A stretch of 64,000 bases of DNA, from positions 1 to 64,000 of the forward strand of contig CANMFM010000004.1 in assembly GCA_947497175.1 (NCBI GenBank), written 5' to 3'. Every line of letters starts with the position of its first letter. The first letter of the stretch is position 1. This document shows positions 42,607-51,791 of the stretch, piece by piece. Made by a program: the position numbers and the translations under genes. The notes under the pieces are model-generated. The model saw only the letters and a list, made by a program, of their open reading frames with translations. It made no database searches and had not been told where the DNA came from. The stretch is from an uncultured Aquimarina sp. (GTDB lineage Bacteria; Bacteroidota; Bacteroidia; Flavobacteriales; Flavobacteriaceae).

Positions 42607-42616
42607 AACGTAATAA

Positions 42617-44890
42617 ATGATTTTACCAGAGATTGATAATATAATAGAAATTTGTATAGCCCTTGATATTGCTATAATTGGTATTGCATATCCAATAATA
42701 ATTGATAAGATATCAAATATTGGGAGCAAATATTCATCTGAGTATTTATCTGAACTATTCGAAAACGAATTTCCTCAAAAAAAATTAGGGTTTAAGATTT
42801 TTGGCAAAACAGTTTCTTACTTTATTTTCTTTCTGTACTCAACTATTATTTCATTTATCCCCCAAATATTTAAATTTAAACCTTTATACGATTGGGATAA
42901 GTTTTGGATTATTCGAAATTCAGCTGATTTAATAGTTTTTCTTTTTTCTGTACTTCTTTTAATATTCTTTTTTAAATGGTTGAATAAAGTATCAATCTAC
43001 AACCATAAATCCACAAGATTATTAAATTACTTAATAAAAAAACATCATCAAATAACTGATGAAAAAGATGGAAACTACCATTTAAAAACTATAAATGAAT
43101 TTGGCTATTATGCAATAAAAAGTCAAGATGCACACATTCAAAAAACTCTAGTTAACTTCTACTTTGAAGAATTTTCTAAATATCAAAAGAATCAAAAGGC
43201 TGGAGAACCTTTAGTTTTTGAATCTGATCTATATCAATTCATATATAATGTTACTTTGGAATTAGTTACGAATGAAAAAAACAAGTTAAGAGCATTAGAA
43301 CATAGAGCCGTTAGCGGAGTATGGATTTTGGGAGAAGGATTTAGTGCCGTTCAAATTTCTAACGAATCGTATACTTGGCTCTGGAGAAATCTTAATTTAA
43401 TAGCTAACAAGACCGATTTCATAAAAATGTATTGGTCGAGAGCATCACAACATTATGACACTAAGTTAAGATCAATAATGGGTATTGATTACAATCTAGA
43501 AAATGGAACTTATGCTAATCAAGAGGAAATATCACAAAGAGAAAAAGAAAGACTCGAGTTTTTAGAATTTAATTTTGCTTTCGGAGGGTTACTAATGTTT
43601 AAACAAAATTACTCCGCAATTAAGTACTTATTTAATTATTCATCAAGTTTACCTCCTAAATATGTATTACTTCCATCAAGCATAACAGAAATATTTAATA
43701 TTCTACATTTGTTTTCTGACAATAATTATCTTTTAGAAAATAATATTGAATTTAAGTACCCTTTTTCTGGCCTTGATGATTATTGGGGACAAAATATTCG
43801 TAAGCATATTAATGATTATATTGCTCTTTTATTTATACGAGAATATTCACTCACGAGAATTTATACATACCAGGATTTCACATCACAACAACAATTACCA
43901 GATAGTAATACTGAATTAAACTATTGGTTAAAAAACATTTTATTATTTGAGAACGTGGTAGAAGGTGTTGCTAAAAATGAAAATTTAATTGAATTACTAA
44001 ATTTCTCCAACATTATAGATAAGAATAACAATGAGAACACTTTTTTAAACTTCTTTGTTGAACTTAAAGAGAGTATTGAAAACAAAATAGAAGATAATCA
44101 AATAAATGTTCCTTTGTATGATCCCAAAATTGAGAGTTTTGTTGAAAAAACTGATCAAATAATAAATCGAGCTTTTGACAAGTATGAAGTAATACAAAAT
44201 GCAAAAGATTTATCAAGTATTGAAGACACTACCAAATTTGGTGTAAATGGTTCAAGTACCCTATATCCAAAAGTTGGCTTTACTGAAGATGATTCGCATA
44301 TAAACTATGATACATTTTTAGCAAACTCGGTTGTAACTAATAAAATAGATTACTTTATTCCTAATTCTTTTCTCACTGCAAGAACTAAAAGATATTTATT
44401 CAAAGAACAAGAATTAAAATTAGCAGTAAAAAAGCTAAGACTTAATGATGAATATATAATAGTAGCCATTAATCCGACTTATGGTAAATTAGAGCTGTTA
44501 AATGAGTATAAAAGGTACATTATAGAAATTAATTCTACTAACAATAGAGTAAGCGATACATTTTTTATCTTGAAAAAAATCGATTTACCTACAATCAAAA
44601 ATATTGAATTCAAAGAGGAGGAAATAGCTTTAGATAAATTAACAACAAAAGGAAACAATATATATACATCTGTTCTGGATTTAAACTTAGAGGAGAATGA
44701 TCAAATTCGGGAAAGATGGTTAGATAGAGAAGCTGAAATTGATTTAAGAAAAAAAGTAGTTCTTACAATTGCTTTCAAAACAATAATAATTTGGAAAAAT
44801 GTAAGGAATGTTATTCAAATAAATATCTTTTCACCCTATAGTGAACAAGGTATTTTAAATAATCTGGATGACATTGAACCATTAGAATAG
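42617..44890 (+). CDS. large membrane protein of unknown function
   Basis: 757 residues. The N-terminal 130 residues hold three hydrophobic segments (IEICIALDIAIIGIAYPIII, GKTVSYFIFFLYSTIISFIPQIF and SADLIVFLFSVLLLIFFFKWL). The remaining 620 are cytoplasmic and helical at first, then beta-rich at the C-terminus (YIIVAINPTYGKLELLNEYK ... KVVLTIAFKTIIIWKNVRNVIQI). This anchor-plus-large-soluble-part design occurs in many phage-defence proteins, but I recognise no domain. It is the largest gene of the array and has its own 3' tail sequence (44891-44934), unlike most cassettes. Confidence 0.55.
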   Translation: MILPEIDNIIEICIALDIAIIGIAYPIIIDKISNIGSKYSSEYLSELFENEFPQKKLGFKIFGKTVSYFIFFLYSTIISFIPQIFKFKPLYDWDKFWIIRNSADLIVFLFSVLLLIFFFKWLNKVSIYNHKSTRLLNYLIKKHHQITDEKDGNYHLKTINEFGYYAIKSQDAHIQKTLVNFYFEEFSKYQKNQKAGEPLVFESDLYQFIYNVTLELVTNEKNKLRALEHRAVSGVWILGEGFSAVQISNESYTWLWRNLNLIANKTDFIKMYWSRASQHYDTKLRSIMGIDYNLENGTYANQEEISQREKERLEFLEFNFAFGGLLMFKQNYSAIKYLFNYSSSLPPKYVLLPSSITEIFNILHLFSDNNYLLENNIEFKYPFSGLDDYWGQNIRKHINDYIALLFIREYSLTRIYTYQDFTSQQQLPDSNTELNYWLKNILLFENVVEGVAKNENLIELLNFSNIIDKNNNENTFLNFFVELKESIENKIEDNQINVPLYDPKIESFVEKTDQIINRAFDKYEVIQNAKDLSSIEDTTKFGVNGSSTLYPKVGFTEDDSHINYDTFLANSVVTNKIDYFIPNSFLTARTKRYLFKEQELKLAVKKLRLNDEYIIVAINPTYGKLELLNEYKRYIIEINSTNNRVSDTFFILKKIDLPTIKNIEFKEEEIALDKLTTKGNNIYTSVLDLNLEENDQIRERWLDREAEIDLRKKVVLTIAFKTIIIWKNVRNVIQINIFSPYSEQGILNNLDDIEPLE

Positions 44891-44986
44891 AACACAGATA
44901 GCGAAAATGTTTTCAGTGCGGAATTAAAAAACTCAAAGTTCAAAAAAACGATTGTTGTGGTACATTTTAAGTGACAAACCGACCAA

Positions 44987-45799
44987 ATGATAAGAAAAGA
45001 AGAATTTAGACAAATCAAATTTGAAGTTGATACTGCAATTGAAGAGGCTTTTCAATTTGCGAAACAGAATGAGAATAACGAAAATGATTATCTGCTATTT
45101 TTAAGCAATGCCGAATACATAGAAAAATATGTCGGGACAAATGTTAATCCACACTTAGTTGACTATCGAGTTAACGGTTATCGTGACGAAGAAAGACTGA
45201 AATTTCTTGTTGAGTACTTAAACAATGCATACTCATTTCACGCTGAAAACACAATGGACTCGAAAACATCAATCACAATTGAATTGATGATTTATACTCA
45301 CATTTGGGAATCTAAACCTTTTTTAAGGCAATTAAAAAAATTAGCGAACCTTTGCAATTCGGAAAACTATGATTGGAATGTGGAAGTTCCAGATTACACA
45401 AAGCACACTTTTATAAGACAGCAAATACGAGATATTTTTGGCGTAAAAAATTTAAAAATTGAAAATGTTATTTCAAAAGGTTATCATTCATCATTAAGAA
45501 ATGCTTTTGCCCATTCAGAATATGTTTTTGATATGAACAGACCAGAATTGATTTTAACAAACTACAAAGGAGAAAATTGGGAAATAGAGAAAATATCTTA
45601 TGACGATTGGACAATCCGATTTTGCTATTCTTTTCTGTTGTCTTATGGTTTTCAAGAGAGGTTTGAAAAGGAAAAAGCAAAAATATTGGATGGAGAACCT
45701 GGATACAATGTTTCATTGAAAGAAACAGACGGAACTGACCGAAATGGAATTATGAAATATGATAAGGAACGTAACGCTTTTACAGCACGACTGATATAA
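44987..45799 (+). CDS. HEPN-like protein
   Basis: 270 residues. HEPN-type motif RNAFAHS in KGYHSSLRNAFAHSEYVFDM, preceded by a helical N-terminal half (FRQIKFEVDTAIEEAFQFAKQN ... ITIELMIYTHIWESKPFLRQLKKLANL). It is a third, unrelated HEPN-motif protein in the array. Behind its stop there is a 60-bp tail (CACAACAATGCTATAA ... AAACGTT, 45808-45862) resembling the 3' tail of the gene at 51840, before the next repeat. Confidence 0.55.
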   Translation: MIRKEEFRQIKFEVDTAIEEAFQFAKQNENNENDYLLFLSNAEYIEKYVGTNVNPHLVDYRVNGYRDEERLKFLVEYLNNAYSFHAENTMDSKTSITIELMIYTHIWESKPFLRQLKKLANLCNSENYDWNVEVPDYTKHTFIRQQIRDIFGVKNLKIENVISKGYHSSLRNAFAHSEYVFDMNRPELILTNYKGENWEIEKISYDDWTIRFCYSFLLSYGFQERFEKEKAKILDGEPGYNVSLKETDGTDRNGIMKYDKERNAFTARLI

Positions 45800-45884
45800 A
45801 AAACGACACCACAACAATGCTATAATACATACCCTTCAGGATACGCACCATACATAAACGTTAAAAGTTCAATAAAGCGATTCG

Positions 45885-46520
45885 ATGCATAAAATTACAT
45901 TTGTTAGTACTGTACATAAGGAAATTGGAAAATGCAATGCTGATGAATTGTGCAAAATTCTGCATACAAAAAACCCCGATGTTATATTTCTAGAGGCTTT
46001 AGAAGAGACTTATACAAATTATCAACATCTTACATTTTCTTCTTTTGGGGTATTTCATGAAAAACTGGAGATTAAAGCAATTCAGAAATACAATAGTATA
46101 TGTTCGTTCGAATATATTCCTGTACTTGAAAAAGGGTTATCTTATTCGTTTGATAAATGGTTCAACCTAGTCTGCGAAAACACTCAATTTCAAAAAATGA
46201 TTGACAATATTAATTCGCAAGCTAGTGTGAATGGTTTTGATTTTCTAAATAGTTTAGAAAGTATAACTCTTCATACAGAAATGCGCGAATATGGATACAT
46301 GATTTTAGATGGTAAGAAGTTAAATGAAAAGTTCAACAATGATATAGAAAAATATGAAAATTCTATGTTACGTAGTATTTATAGGTATAGTAAAAAAACT
46401 CAATTTGAAAATGCCATTTTTATGTGTGGTGTCGCTCACAGGCAGTCTATTATAAATAAAATAAAAAAATTTAAAAGGACTGAAAGCATAGACCTTGATT
46501 GGAAAATTTACGGAAAGTAA
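45885..46520 (+). CDS. TraB/ChaN-like protein
   Basis: 211 residues. The start ITFVSTVHKEIGKCNADELCKILHTKNPDVIFLEALEETY and the ending FENAIFMCGVAHRQSIINKIKKF fit the TraB/PrgY/TIKI-type fold (GTxHxx...PDxxxxE...GxxH). These proteins include putative metalloproteases and pheromone-shutdown factors; the activity is not known for this branch. A tail sequence (46530-46590, with GAAAATGTTTTCC) precedes the next repeat. Confidence 0.5.
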   Translation: MHKITFVSTVHKEIGKCNADELCKILHTKNPDVIFLEALEETYTNYQHLTFSSFGVFHEKLEIKAIQKYNSICSFEYIPVLEKGLSYSFDKWFNLVCENTQFQKMIDNINSQASVNGFDFLNSLESITLHTEMREYGYMILDGKKLNEKFNNDIEKYENSMLRSIYRYSKKTQFENAIFMCGVAHRQSIINKIKKFKRTESIDLDWKIYGK

Positions 46521-46607
46521 AACCTCAATCAGAGAACAAGGTATAATACCTAAATAATATGAAAATGTTTTCCGCACAGAATGGTAAATTAAAAGTTCAA
46601 AAAAGCG

Positions 46608-47162
46608 ATGCATAAGACAATATATGATCAAGAATTTATGGTGGTTTCAGAAGACCACAAATTTGAGTATCAAAAAGAACTCACTCATAAGCTTGATAAT
46701 TTCAAAGAAGATTTCGATCAAAATACTTTAAATGAAATTGTTTTATGGAAAGTAAATAGGTTTGCTTCGTTTTCTAATGATGTAATTGAACTAATCAACT
46801 CAATTGACCCAAGTGAAAAAAAACTGGATAATGAGAAAGTAAGGAATATTCTAACTCAAATGCTAAAAACCAAAGGTGTTCAATTGCCAATGGCATCAAC
46901 TATTCTAAGATATAGAAATCCAAATCTATTTCAAATAATTGATCAGCGCGTATTTCGTATTATTTATCCGAAAGAAACTTTGAAATTGAGTACTTATAAT
47001 TCCGATAAGAATATTAAATCTCAAATAGACCTATACCTAAAATATTTGGAAGACCTTCAAGATGTTTGTGTCAAACTGGAGATTCCCTTTGAAAAATCAG
47101 ATCGTATTTTGTTTATGGCAGATCGTAGAATAAACAAAGGACATAAACTTAATAATTACTAA
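46608..47162 (+). CDS. HhH/DNA-glycosylase-like protein
   Basis: 184 residues, ATG formed with the repeat at 46592 (AGCGATG). The C-terminal part contains ILTQMLKTKGVQLPMASTILRYRNPNLFQIIDQRVFRIIY, the pattern of a helix-hairpin-helix glycosylase fold (GVxLPMAStIL ... FxIxDxRVxR). The N-terminal 80 residues are helical. The catalytic Lys/Asp of active glycosylases is not clearly visible, so it may be a DNA-binding relative. Last cassette gene; the last repeat begins 2 bp behind it. Confidence 0.5.
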   Translation: MHKTIYDQEFMVVSEDHKFEYQKELTHKLDNFKEDFDQNTLNEIVLWKVNRFASFSNDVIELINSIDPSEKKLDNEKVRNILTQMLKTKGVQLPMASTILRYRNPNLFQIIDQRVFRIIYPKETLKLSTYNSDKNIKSQIDLYLKYLEDLQDVCVKLEIPFEKSDRILFMADRRINKGHKLNNY

Positions 47163-47260
47163 TTAAAGTTCAATAAAACGATACAAAAATTAATTAAACA
47201 CCTGATAGTCAAAAAATTAATATTTTTTTTGTAATTTTATAAACAACGTAAAAATTCAGT

Positions 47261-47293
47261 AACCCCATGTCCAAATCATTTGGATATGGGGTT
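47261..47293. terminator. hairpin terminator behind the cassette array
   Basis: Stem AACCCCATGTCCA / TGGATATGGGGTT (one G-T pair) with a short loop and GTTTGT after. It matches the hairpin at 35730 in its CCCCAT...ATGGGG core. The two hairpins thus bracket the array. Confidence 0.75.
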
Positions 47294-47409
47294 GTTTGTC
47301 TACTAAAGAAAATTTGTCTTATCTATTATCCCTATCACAATTAATCAAATGGGTATTAGAAATGAATTAAAATTCAACAAATTGTAGAATAATATAATTT
47401 AAAAAATCT

Positions 47410-48336
47410 ATGGACTTTCTTGATGCTTTATTTGACAAGAATTCATTGGATAATAACCATGAATACTCTCTTAAATCTTTTGACAAAAACCAAGGTATAA
47501 CCAATCTAGATATTAATGGTATGCATATAAATTTATACGGTGATATAAATCATGATAAATATCCAAAATTTATTCCTGGTAATATACCAATCAAAGAAAT
47601 TCCTGAAAGAGTAGAAAAGTTAGCTAAAATTAATGATACTGCCAGATTTAAGTTAAAAAATATTGAACTAATGTTACAGGCAGCTTTTGAGGCCTCAAAG
47701 AATCAAAAAAATAGTAAAAAAAGTAATTATGCTTTTTTAAAAATAAAAGAAAGTGTTCAAGATTTACTAAGAAGAAAAGTATTATTTATTGGTGCTGAAA
47801 ATGAAAATAAAAGTAAAATAAATGTGGAAGGTGAATTTGACTTTTTAAAAATACTTTCAGAAAATAAAAGAATAGGTTTAAAGAGAGTGAAACCCGCATC
47901 TATCAAAAATATTTTTGGCATATGGGATGAATTCAGACCTGGTATTGTGTTTTTTTCTTGCCATGGACAAGAAACATCATTATTTCTAGAGGATGATAAT
48001 GGAAATAGTAAAGAAATTCCAGCAATCGAATTAAAGAAATTTTTCTATGAGAGATCTGAATATACCGAATGTGTGATTTTGAGTGCGTGCTCATCAAGTA
48101 AAATAGGACATCTTCTAAAAGATTCTTGTAAAAACATTATTGCAACTACAGAAAATGTTGATATAAAAACAGCTAGAGAATTTACTGATTGTTTTTTTAG
48201 TTACATAGAAAGAAATAGTGATTCATTAAGCGTTATCTATGAAAATGCACACAAACACGCTATAAAACTTATACAAAGCTTAGGACTACCAAATAGTTAT
48301 TCTTTCGAGTTTTATAAGGCTGACAAAAAAATGTAA
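47410..48336 (+). CDS. CHAT-domain (caspase-like) protease
   Basis: 308 residues. The C-terminal half has the CHAT/caspase-like signature: His in RPGIVFFSCHGQETSLFLED and Cys in TECVILSACSSSKIGHLL, followed by NIIATTENVDIKTAREFTDCFFSYI. The N-terminal 130 residues contain an INGMHINLYGDINHDKYPKF segment and a helical region and are not recognised; they may be a sensor or adaptor domain. CHAT proteases act in prokaryotic conflict systems. The amidohydrolase gene starts 9 bp behind, so the two form an operon. Confidence 0.7.
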   Translation: MDFLDALFDKNSLDNNHEYSLKSFDKNQGITNLDINGMHINLYGDINHDKYPKFIPGNIPIKEIPERVEKLAKINDTARFKLKNIELMLQAAFEASKNQKNSKKSNYAFLKIKESVQDLLRRKVLFIGAENENKSKINVEGEFDFLKILSENKRIGLKRVKPASIKNIFGIWDEFRPGIVFFSCHGQETSLFLEDDNGNSKEIPAIELKKFFYERSEYTECVILSACSSSKIGHLLKDSCKNIIATTENVDIKTAREFTDCFFSYIERNSDSLSVIYENAHKHAIKLIQSLGLPNSYSFEFYKADKKM

Positions 48337-48345
48337 ATACGTATT

Positions 48346-49689
48346 ATGTACAAGGAGAGGTTTAATAGTATAATTGATAAAGATTCTTTTTATAAACAAT
48401 CAATTGACAGGGCTTCACAAGCTGTATCGGATATATTAAATAAAGATTTTGTCATAGACGTACATATGCATATTTTCGATATTAAATGTATTAATAAAAG
48501 TTATTTTATTATAAGATTATTAAAAGATTTTATTGGCTTAAAGGGAACTGATGAATCGTTTGTTGATTATGATGTAGAAACTCTTTACAATAATAATTCT
48601 CAATATATAGAAGGGTGGGAAGAAGAGTTAGAAAAAGAATTATTAATGAGACAAGAGAGTGGAGAGGTTCATCTGGATGGGAAAAAAGGAATAATTGATC
48701 TAATAAAAGCTAGAAAATTTCTAGGATTTAAGTTTATGAATGATGTGTATGAGCATTACATTGAAAATTTCTCACTTGCAAAATACTTTAATCTGCCCAA
48801 AAGAAATGTAATTTCGACGGCTTTAATGATGGATTTAGAAATGGGATGGGGAGTTAAGACAAAAAAAAGTTTTTATGATCAAGTACTAGAACTAAAAGAA
48901 TTAAGCAAAGTAAAGCCTATTTTACCTTTCCTTTATTGTGATCCGAGAAGGGCTGATTTAACTGGGAAAAAGGATAATCTTTACGAATTATTTAATTTAG
49001 CTTTCAAGGGTAATTCGAGTTTTTTTGGGGTTAAAATTTATCCTGCTTTAGGATATGATCCATCAGATTATAGACTATGGCCTATTTATGAATTGTGTGA
49101 AGAACTTAACATTCCTGTTCTAACACATTGCGGAGGAGAATCTGTTTCAACTGATATTCTAGACTTAGACATTTATGAAGGAGAAAAAAAAGTTAGGATT
49201 ACTGCTAAAAAAAGAAGGGAAATTGCATATATCTTAAATAATCCCAATAGATGGCGTTTAGTTTTAGAAAAATTTCCTAATTTAAGATTAAATTTTGCTC
49301 ACTTCGGAGGGTATGAAACTTGGTCATCTAGCTCACCCGCAAACACAGATATTGACCCTCAAAGACGAAAAGAAACTATTTTTGATTTCATGAATGATTA
49401 TCCAAATGTTTATGCTGATTTTTCGTATAACCTTATTGAAGTTAATCTAAGTAATAATTTAAAGAATGTTCTATACTTTAAAGATCATATAAGATCAAGA
49501 ACATTATTTGGGACAGATTATTGGGTTGTTAACAAGGCGGGAAATTTAATGAAAAGTCAAAATGATTTTCTAAAGAATATGGATGAAAGAACAGAAGGGT
49601 TAAATTTATCAAAAGTCCTTTGTATTACTAATACTATGAACTACCTTTTCACTAAAGAGGAAGTTTTAAGAATACTTAAAAAGAAATAA
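48346..49689 (+). CDS. amidohydrolase (metal-dependent hydrolase) partner of the CHAT protease
   Basis: 447 residues. Metal-ligand motifs of the amidohydrolase_2 type: HxH in FVIDVHMHIFDI, His in IPVLTHCGGES, His in LNFAHFGGYE and Asp in LFGTDYWVV. The insertion between the first and second ligands (about 200 residues) is longer than usual. The family includes decarboxylases and lactonases; the substrate cannot be told. It lies 9 bp behind the CHAT gene, with the same strand and composition, which suggests a functional pair. Confidence 0.7.
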   Translation: MYKERFNSIIDKDSFYKQSIDRASQAVSDILNKDFVIDVHMHIFDIKCINKSYFIIRLLKDFIGLKGTDESFVDYDVETLYNNNSQYIEGWEEELEKELLMRQESGEVHLDGKKGIIDLIKARKFLGFKFMNDVYEHYIENFSLAKYFNLPKRNVISTALMMDLEMGWGVKTKKSFYDQVLELKELSKVKPILPFLYCDPRRADLTGKKDNLYELFNLAFKGNSSFFGVKIYPALGYDPSDYRLWPIYELCEELNIPVLTHCGGESVSTDILDLDIYEGEKKVRITAKKRREIAYILNNPNRWRLVLEKFPNLRLNFAHFGGYETWSSSSPANTDIDPQRRKETIFDFMNDYPNVYADFSYNLIEVNLSNNLKNVLYFKDHIRSRTLFGTDYWVVNKAGNLMKSQNDFLKNMDERTEGLNLSKVLCITNTMNYLFTKEEVLRILKKK

Positions 49690-49774
49690 AATTTGCGTTA
49701 TTACAAAAAAAGGAAATAATCTCTTGATTTAGCACTAAATTGCTTTGACTTCGCATAAAATATTAGAGTAAATA

Positions 49775-50377
49775 TCATTTGAAAATACTATCATTATTTA
49801 TCAGTATAATATCTGTGAAATTCACAAAGTAATTTTTGCTTAACGTCCCTTGAAAATTAAAAGAAGTGCTTCCATCGTTCCATTGTCTTTTATCATAGTC
49901 ATATTTTCCGGAAATAGGAGGATGGGTAATTCCATAACTTGGTTTAACCATTAACCATCTATGTCCTTTATATTCTCCAGCGTTTGTAATCGATGAATCT
50001 TTACCAATACATATACCAACAAATGATGTATTGTTTCTATAAAAATACTTTTTTGGCACATTATTTTTTTTGATAAAATTCAAAGTATCTTCTCTTTTGT
50101 ACTTAATTTTTCTTTGGTCATATTGGGTCATTTTTTGTCTTCCTTTTTTATAAAAACCAATATAGTATATATTTTCTTTTATAAATACTGAGTCTCCCAC
50201 CGAGAGGTTTTCCCATTGTTTATCCAATTCGACTTTCTCCTCATAATCTATGCTACTACTCCAAACAATTAATATGAAAAACAAAAATGAAGTAGCTATA
50301 AAAATTGTTAATATTGTTTTTTTATATTTTAAAGCAATTTCTAATAGTTCTTTTATTAACAGAATTTGATCAAGCAT
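49775..50377 (-). CDS. membrane-anchored protein of unknown function
   Basis: 200 residues with one N-terminal transmembrane helix (ILTIFIATSFLFFILIVW). The remainder is presumably exported and beta-rich (DKQWENLSVGDSVFIKENIYYIGFYKKGRQ ... HRWLMVKPSYGITHPPISGKYDYDKRQWND). No family is recognised. It is transcribed toward the amidohydrolase gene. Confidence 0.5.
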   Translation of the reverse strand: MLDQILLIKELLEIALKYKKTILTIFIATSFLFFILIVWSSSIDYEEKVELDKQWENLSVGDSVFIKENIYYIGFYKKGRQKMTQYDQRKIKYKREDTLNFIKKNNVPKKYFYRNNTSFVGICIGKDSSITNAGEYKGHRWLMVKPSYGITHPPISGKYDYDKRQWNDGSTSFNFQGTLSKNYFVNFTDIILINNDSIFK

Positions 50378-50560
50378 TGTGGATTTTTATAATTGTTCAA
50401 ATATGAAAAGTAAGAATAATATTTAAGTATTGACTTTTCGTTTAAGTACGAAACTGTTATTTTTTGTATGTGTCTATTTTTATTGTTGCTAACGGTCTTA
50501 AATGGTGTTTCCTGCATAGAGTGCGTGAACATTTTATGATTTGTCTATAGGATTTTCAGG

Positions 50561-51700
50561 TTAAAAAATCATTAAGTTTATTTCTTCATCTGAGTTAACT
50601 CCAAATTCATATTCATCATTGGTTAAATTTAAGGTGAATTGACTTGGTATTTCTTCTCGAATATTAACTTTTCTATTTCTACCTCTTTGATTAAAGAAAT
50701 TATAAACTCTTTCAAATACTCTATATCTCCAATTGAATTGTCCTGTATTATTTGATTTACCAAAAATTGAAGTGAAATTTTCATTTCTATTTTTCTCAGT
50801 TTTATCAAAATAAGTATTTAAATCTTTTCTGTTAAATCGCGGAATTATCCTATCGAAATCGACTATATTTTCTGGATTTATTTTTAAATAATCCGCAAGC
50901 ATTAAAGACAATTCTTCATCCAAAAACTCATATGGGAAATAGGGTCTAATTTGATTTCTATAATGAGATATTTTTACTAATAAGATTTCGAAAATGATGT
51001 CTTCCACATTACTTTTTCCATCAAGTAAAAATGGTGTTGAGGCAATTTCTCTTTTATTTTCGTCAAAATAACATGTTCTAAAATGATGTGTATTACCATC
51101 ATAAAGGTTCACATTATTGTTTCTTGATTCGCTATCAATTTCTGGCATGGTCAAAAAAGTGGTATATAATATTAAGTCCTCTTCCAGTTTTTCAAATTGT
51201 TCTAATTCTGTGACTCTTGGAAAAGCATACATTACCGATTTTGAAGAAAAACCTTTTGATAGGAGATTATCAGATAATGTTTTTAAGGTTTGATGTTGAT
51301 TGTTATTTGTATTGTCATTGAATTTAAATTCTGCATGTAAATTTGGATTAGACTTATTTATATTAAATGCACTATTTGAGACAGTATTGCCATTACTATG
51401 TTTACCGCTTTTGAATTGAATAAAAATTGCTCTTCTCTCATTCCTACCTCTAGGGATTACTATCTTAGTATCCCATCCGCCTCCTTTATTTTCTTCAATT
51501 GGAGTAAGTCTATAAAGTTTTGTTTTTCTCTTTCGAAAAGAGTTGAAATTTATTCGATCAAATTCAAAAAGCCATCTTAATCTACTGGGGTACCCAAAAT
51601 TAAAAGGAGAGTTGAATATAGAAGCTATTTCGCTTGCAATATTTGTTTCAAGAGTACTCTCATTAAGTGATACAGGTTCTGTTCTTATTCTATTTGCCAT
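50561..51700 (-). CDS. PD-(D/E)XK-like putative nuclease
   Basis: 379 residues. Near residues 80-105, GGGWDTKIVIPRGRNERRAIFIQFKSGKHS gives Asp in the first strand and Gln-x-Lys (QFKSG) in the next. With an upstream Glu in NIASEIASIFNSP this resembles the E...D...(D/E/Q)xK core of PD-(D/E)XK enzymes. The rest (IRPYFPYEFLDEELSLMLADYL ... RVYNFFNQRGRNRKV) is unrecognised. Restriction or defence function would fit the neighbourhood, but the motif reading is tentative. Confidence 0.45.
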   Translation of the reverse strand: MANRIRTEPVSLNESTLETNIASEIASIFNSPFNFGYPSRLRWLFEFDRINFNSFRKRKTKLYRLTPIEENKGGGWDTKIVIPRGRNERRAIFIQFKSGKHSNGNTVSNSAFNINKSNPNLHAEFKFNDNTNNNQHQTLKTLSDNLLSKGFSSKSVMYAFPRVTELEQFEKLEEDLILYTTFLTMPEIDSESRNNNVNLYDGNTHHFRTCYFDENKREIASTPFLLDGKSNVEDIIFEILLVKISHYRNQIRPYFPYEFLDEELSLMLADYLKINPENIVDFDRIIPRFNRKDLNTYFDKTEKNRNENFTSIFGKSNNTGQFNWRYRVFERVYNFFNQRGRNRKVNIREEIPSQFTLNLTNDEYEFGVNSDEEINLMIF

Positions 51701-51791
51701 AGATTTGACTTAATATAATTTCTTTTTATTTCTTGCTACCAAAGGCCTCGGCTAGGATTAGTTAAGTGTGTTAGCACTTAACTTTACAAGT

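Larger units (their letters stand above)
35539..47183 (+). repeat. array of about 19 direct 20-bp repeats separating gene cassettes
   Basis: Consensus AAAGTTCAATAAAACGATTA. Copies read by eye: 35539, 35774 (partial), 36027, 36253, 36838, 38445 (degenerate), 38592, 38722, 39270, 39554, 40837, 41062 (degenerate), 41351, 42047, 42595, 44935, 45864, 46592 and 47165. Three (38722, 39270, 39554) are exact. All are on the + strand, spaced 130 to 2340 bp, with one to three genes in each interval. The repeat often supplies coding bases: AAA GTT CAA TAA ends three proteins with K-V-Q-stop (genes at 38605, 38745, 42070), and the final GAT plus a G from the cassette forms the ATG of several genes (35790, 40853, 46608). 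A degenerate copy also precedes the gene at 53562. Confidence 0.85.

Noticed and set aside
35539-47183. CRISPR array
   Set aside because: Repeats are 20 bp but the intervals are 130-2340 bp and coding; there are no uniform spacers and no cas genes.
35539-47183. Classical integron with attC sites
   Set aside because: The repeats lack RYYYAAC...GTTRRRY and cannot fold; no IntI-type integrase is encoded in the window.
35539-47183. Repeat as promoter for each gene
   Set aside because: It has no TAnnTTTG or TTTG box and overlaps stop and start codons, so a promoter role is unlikely; translation-leader function remains possible.
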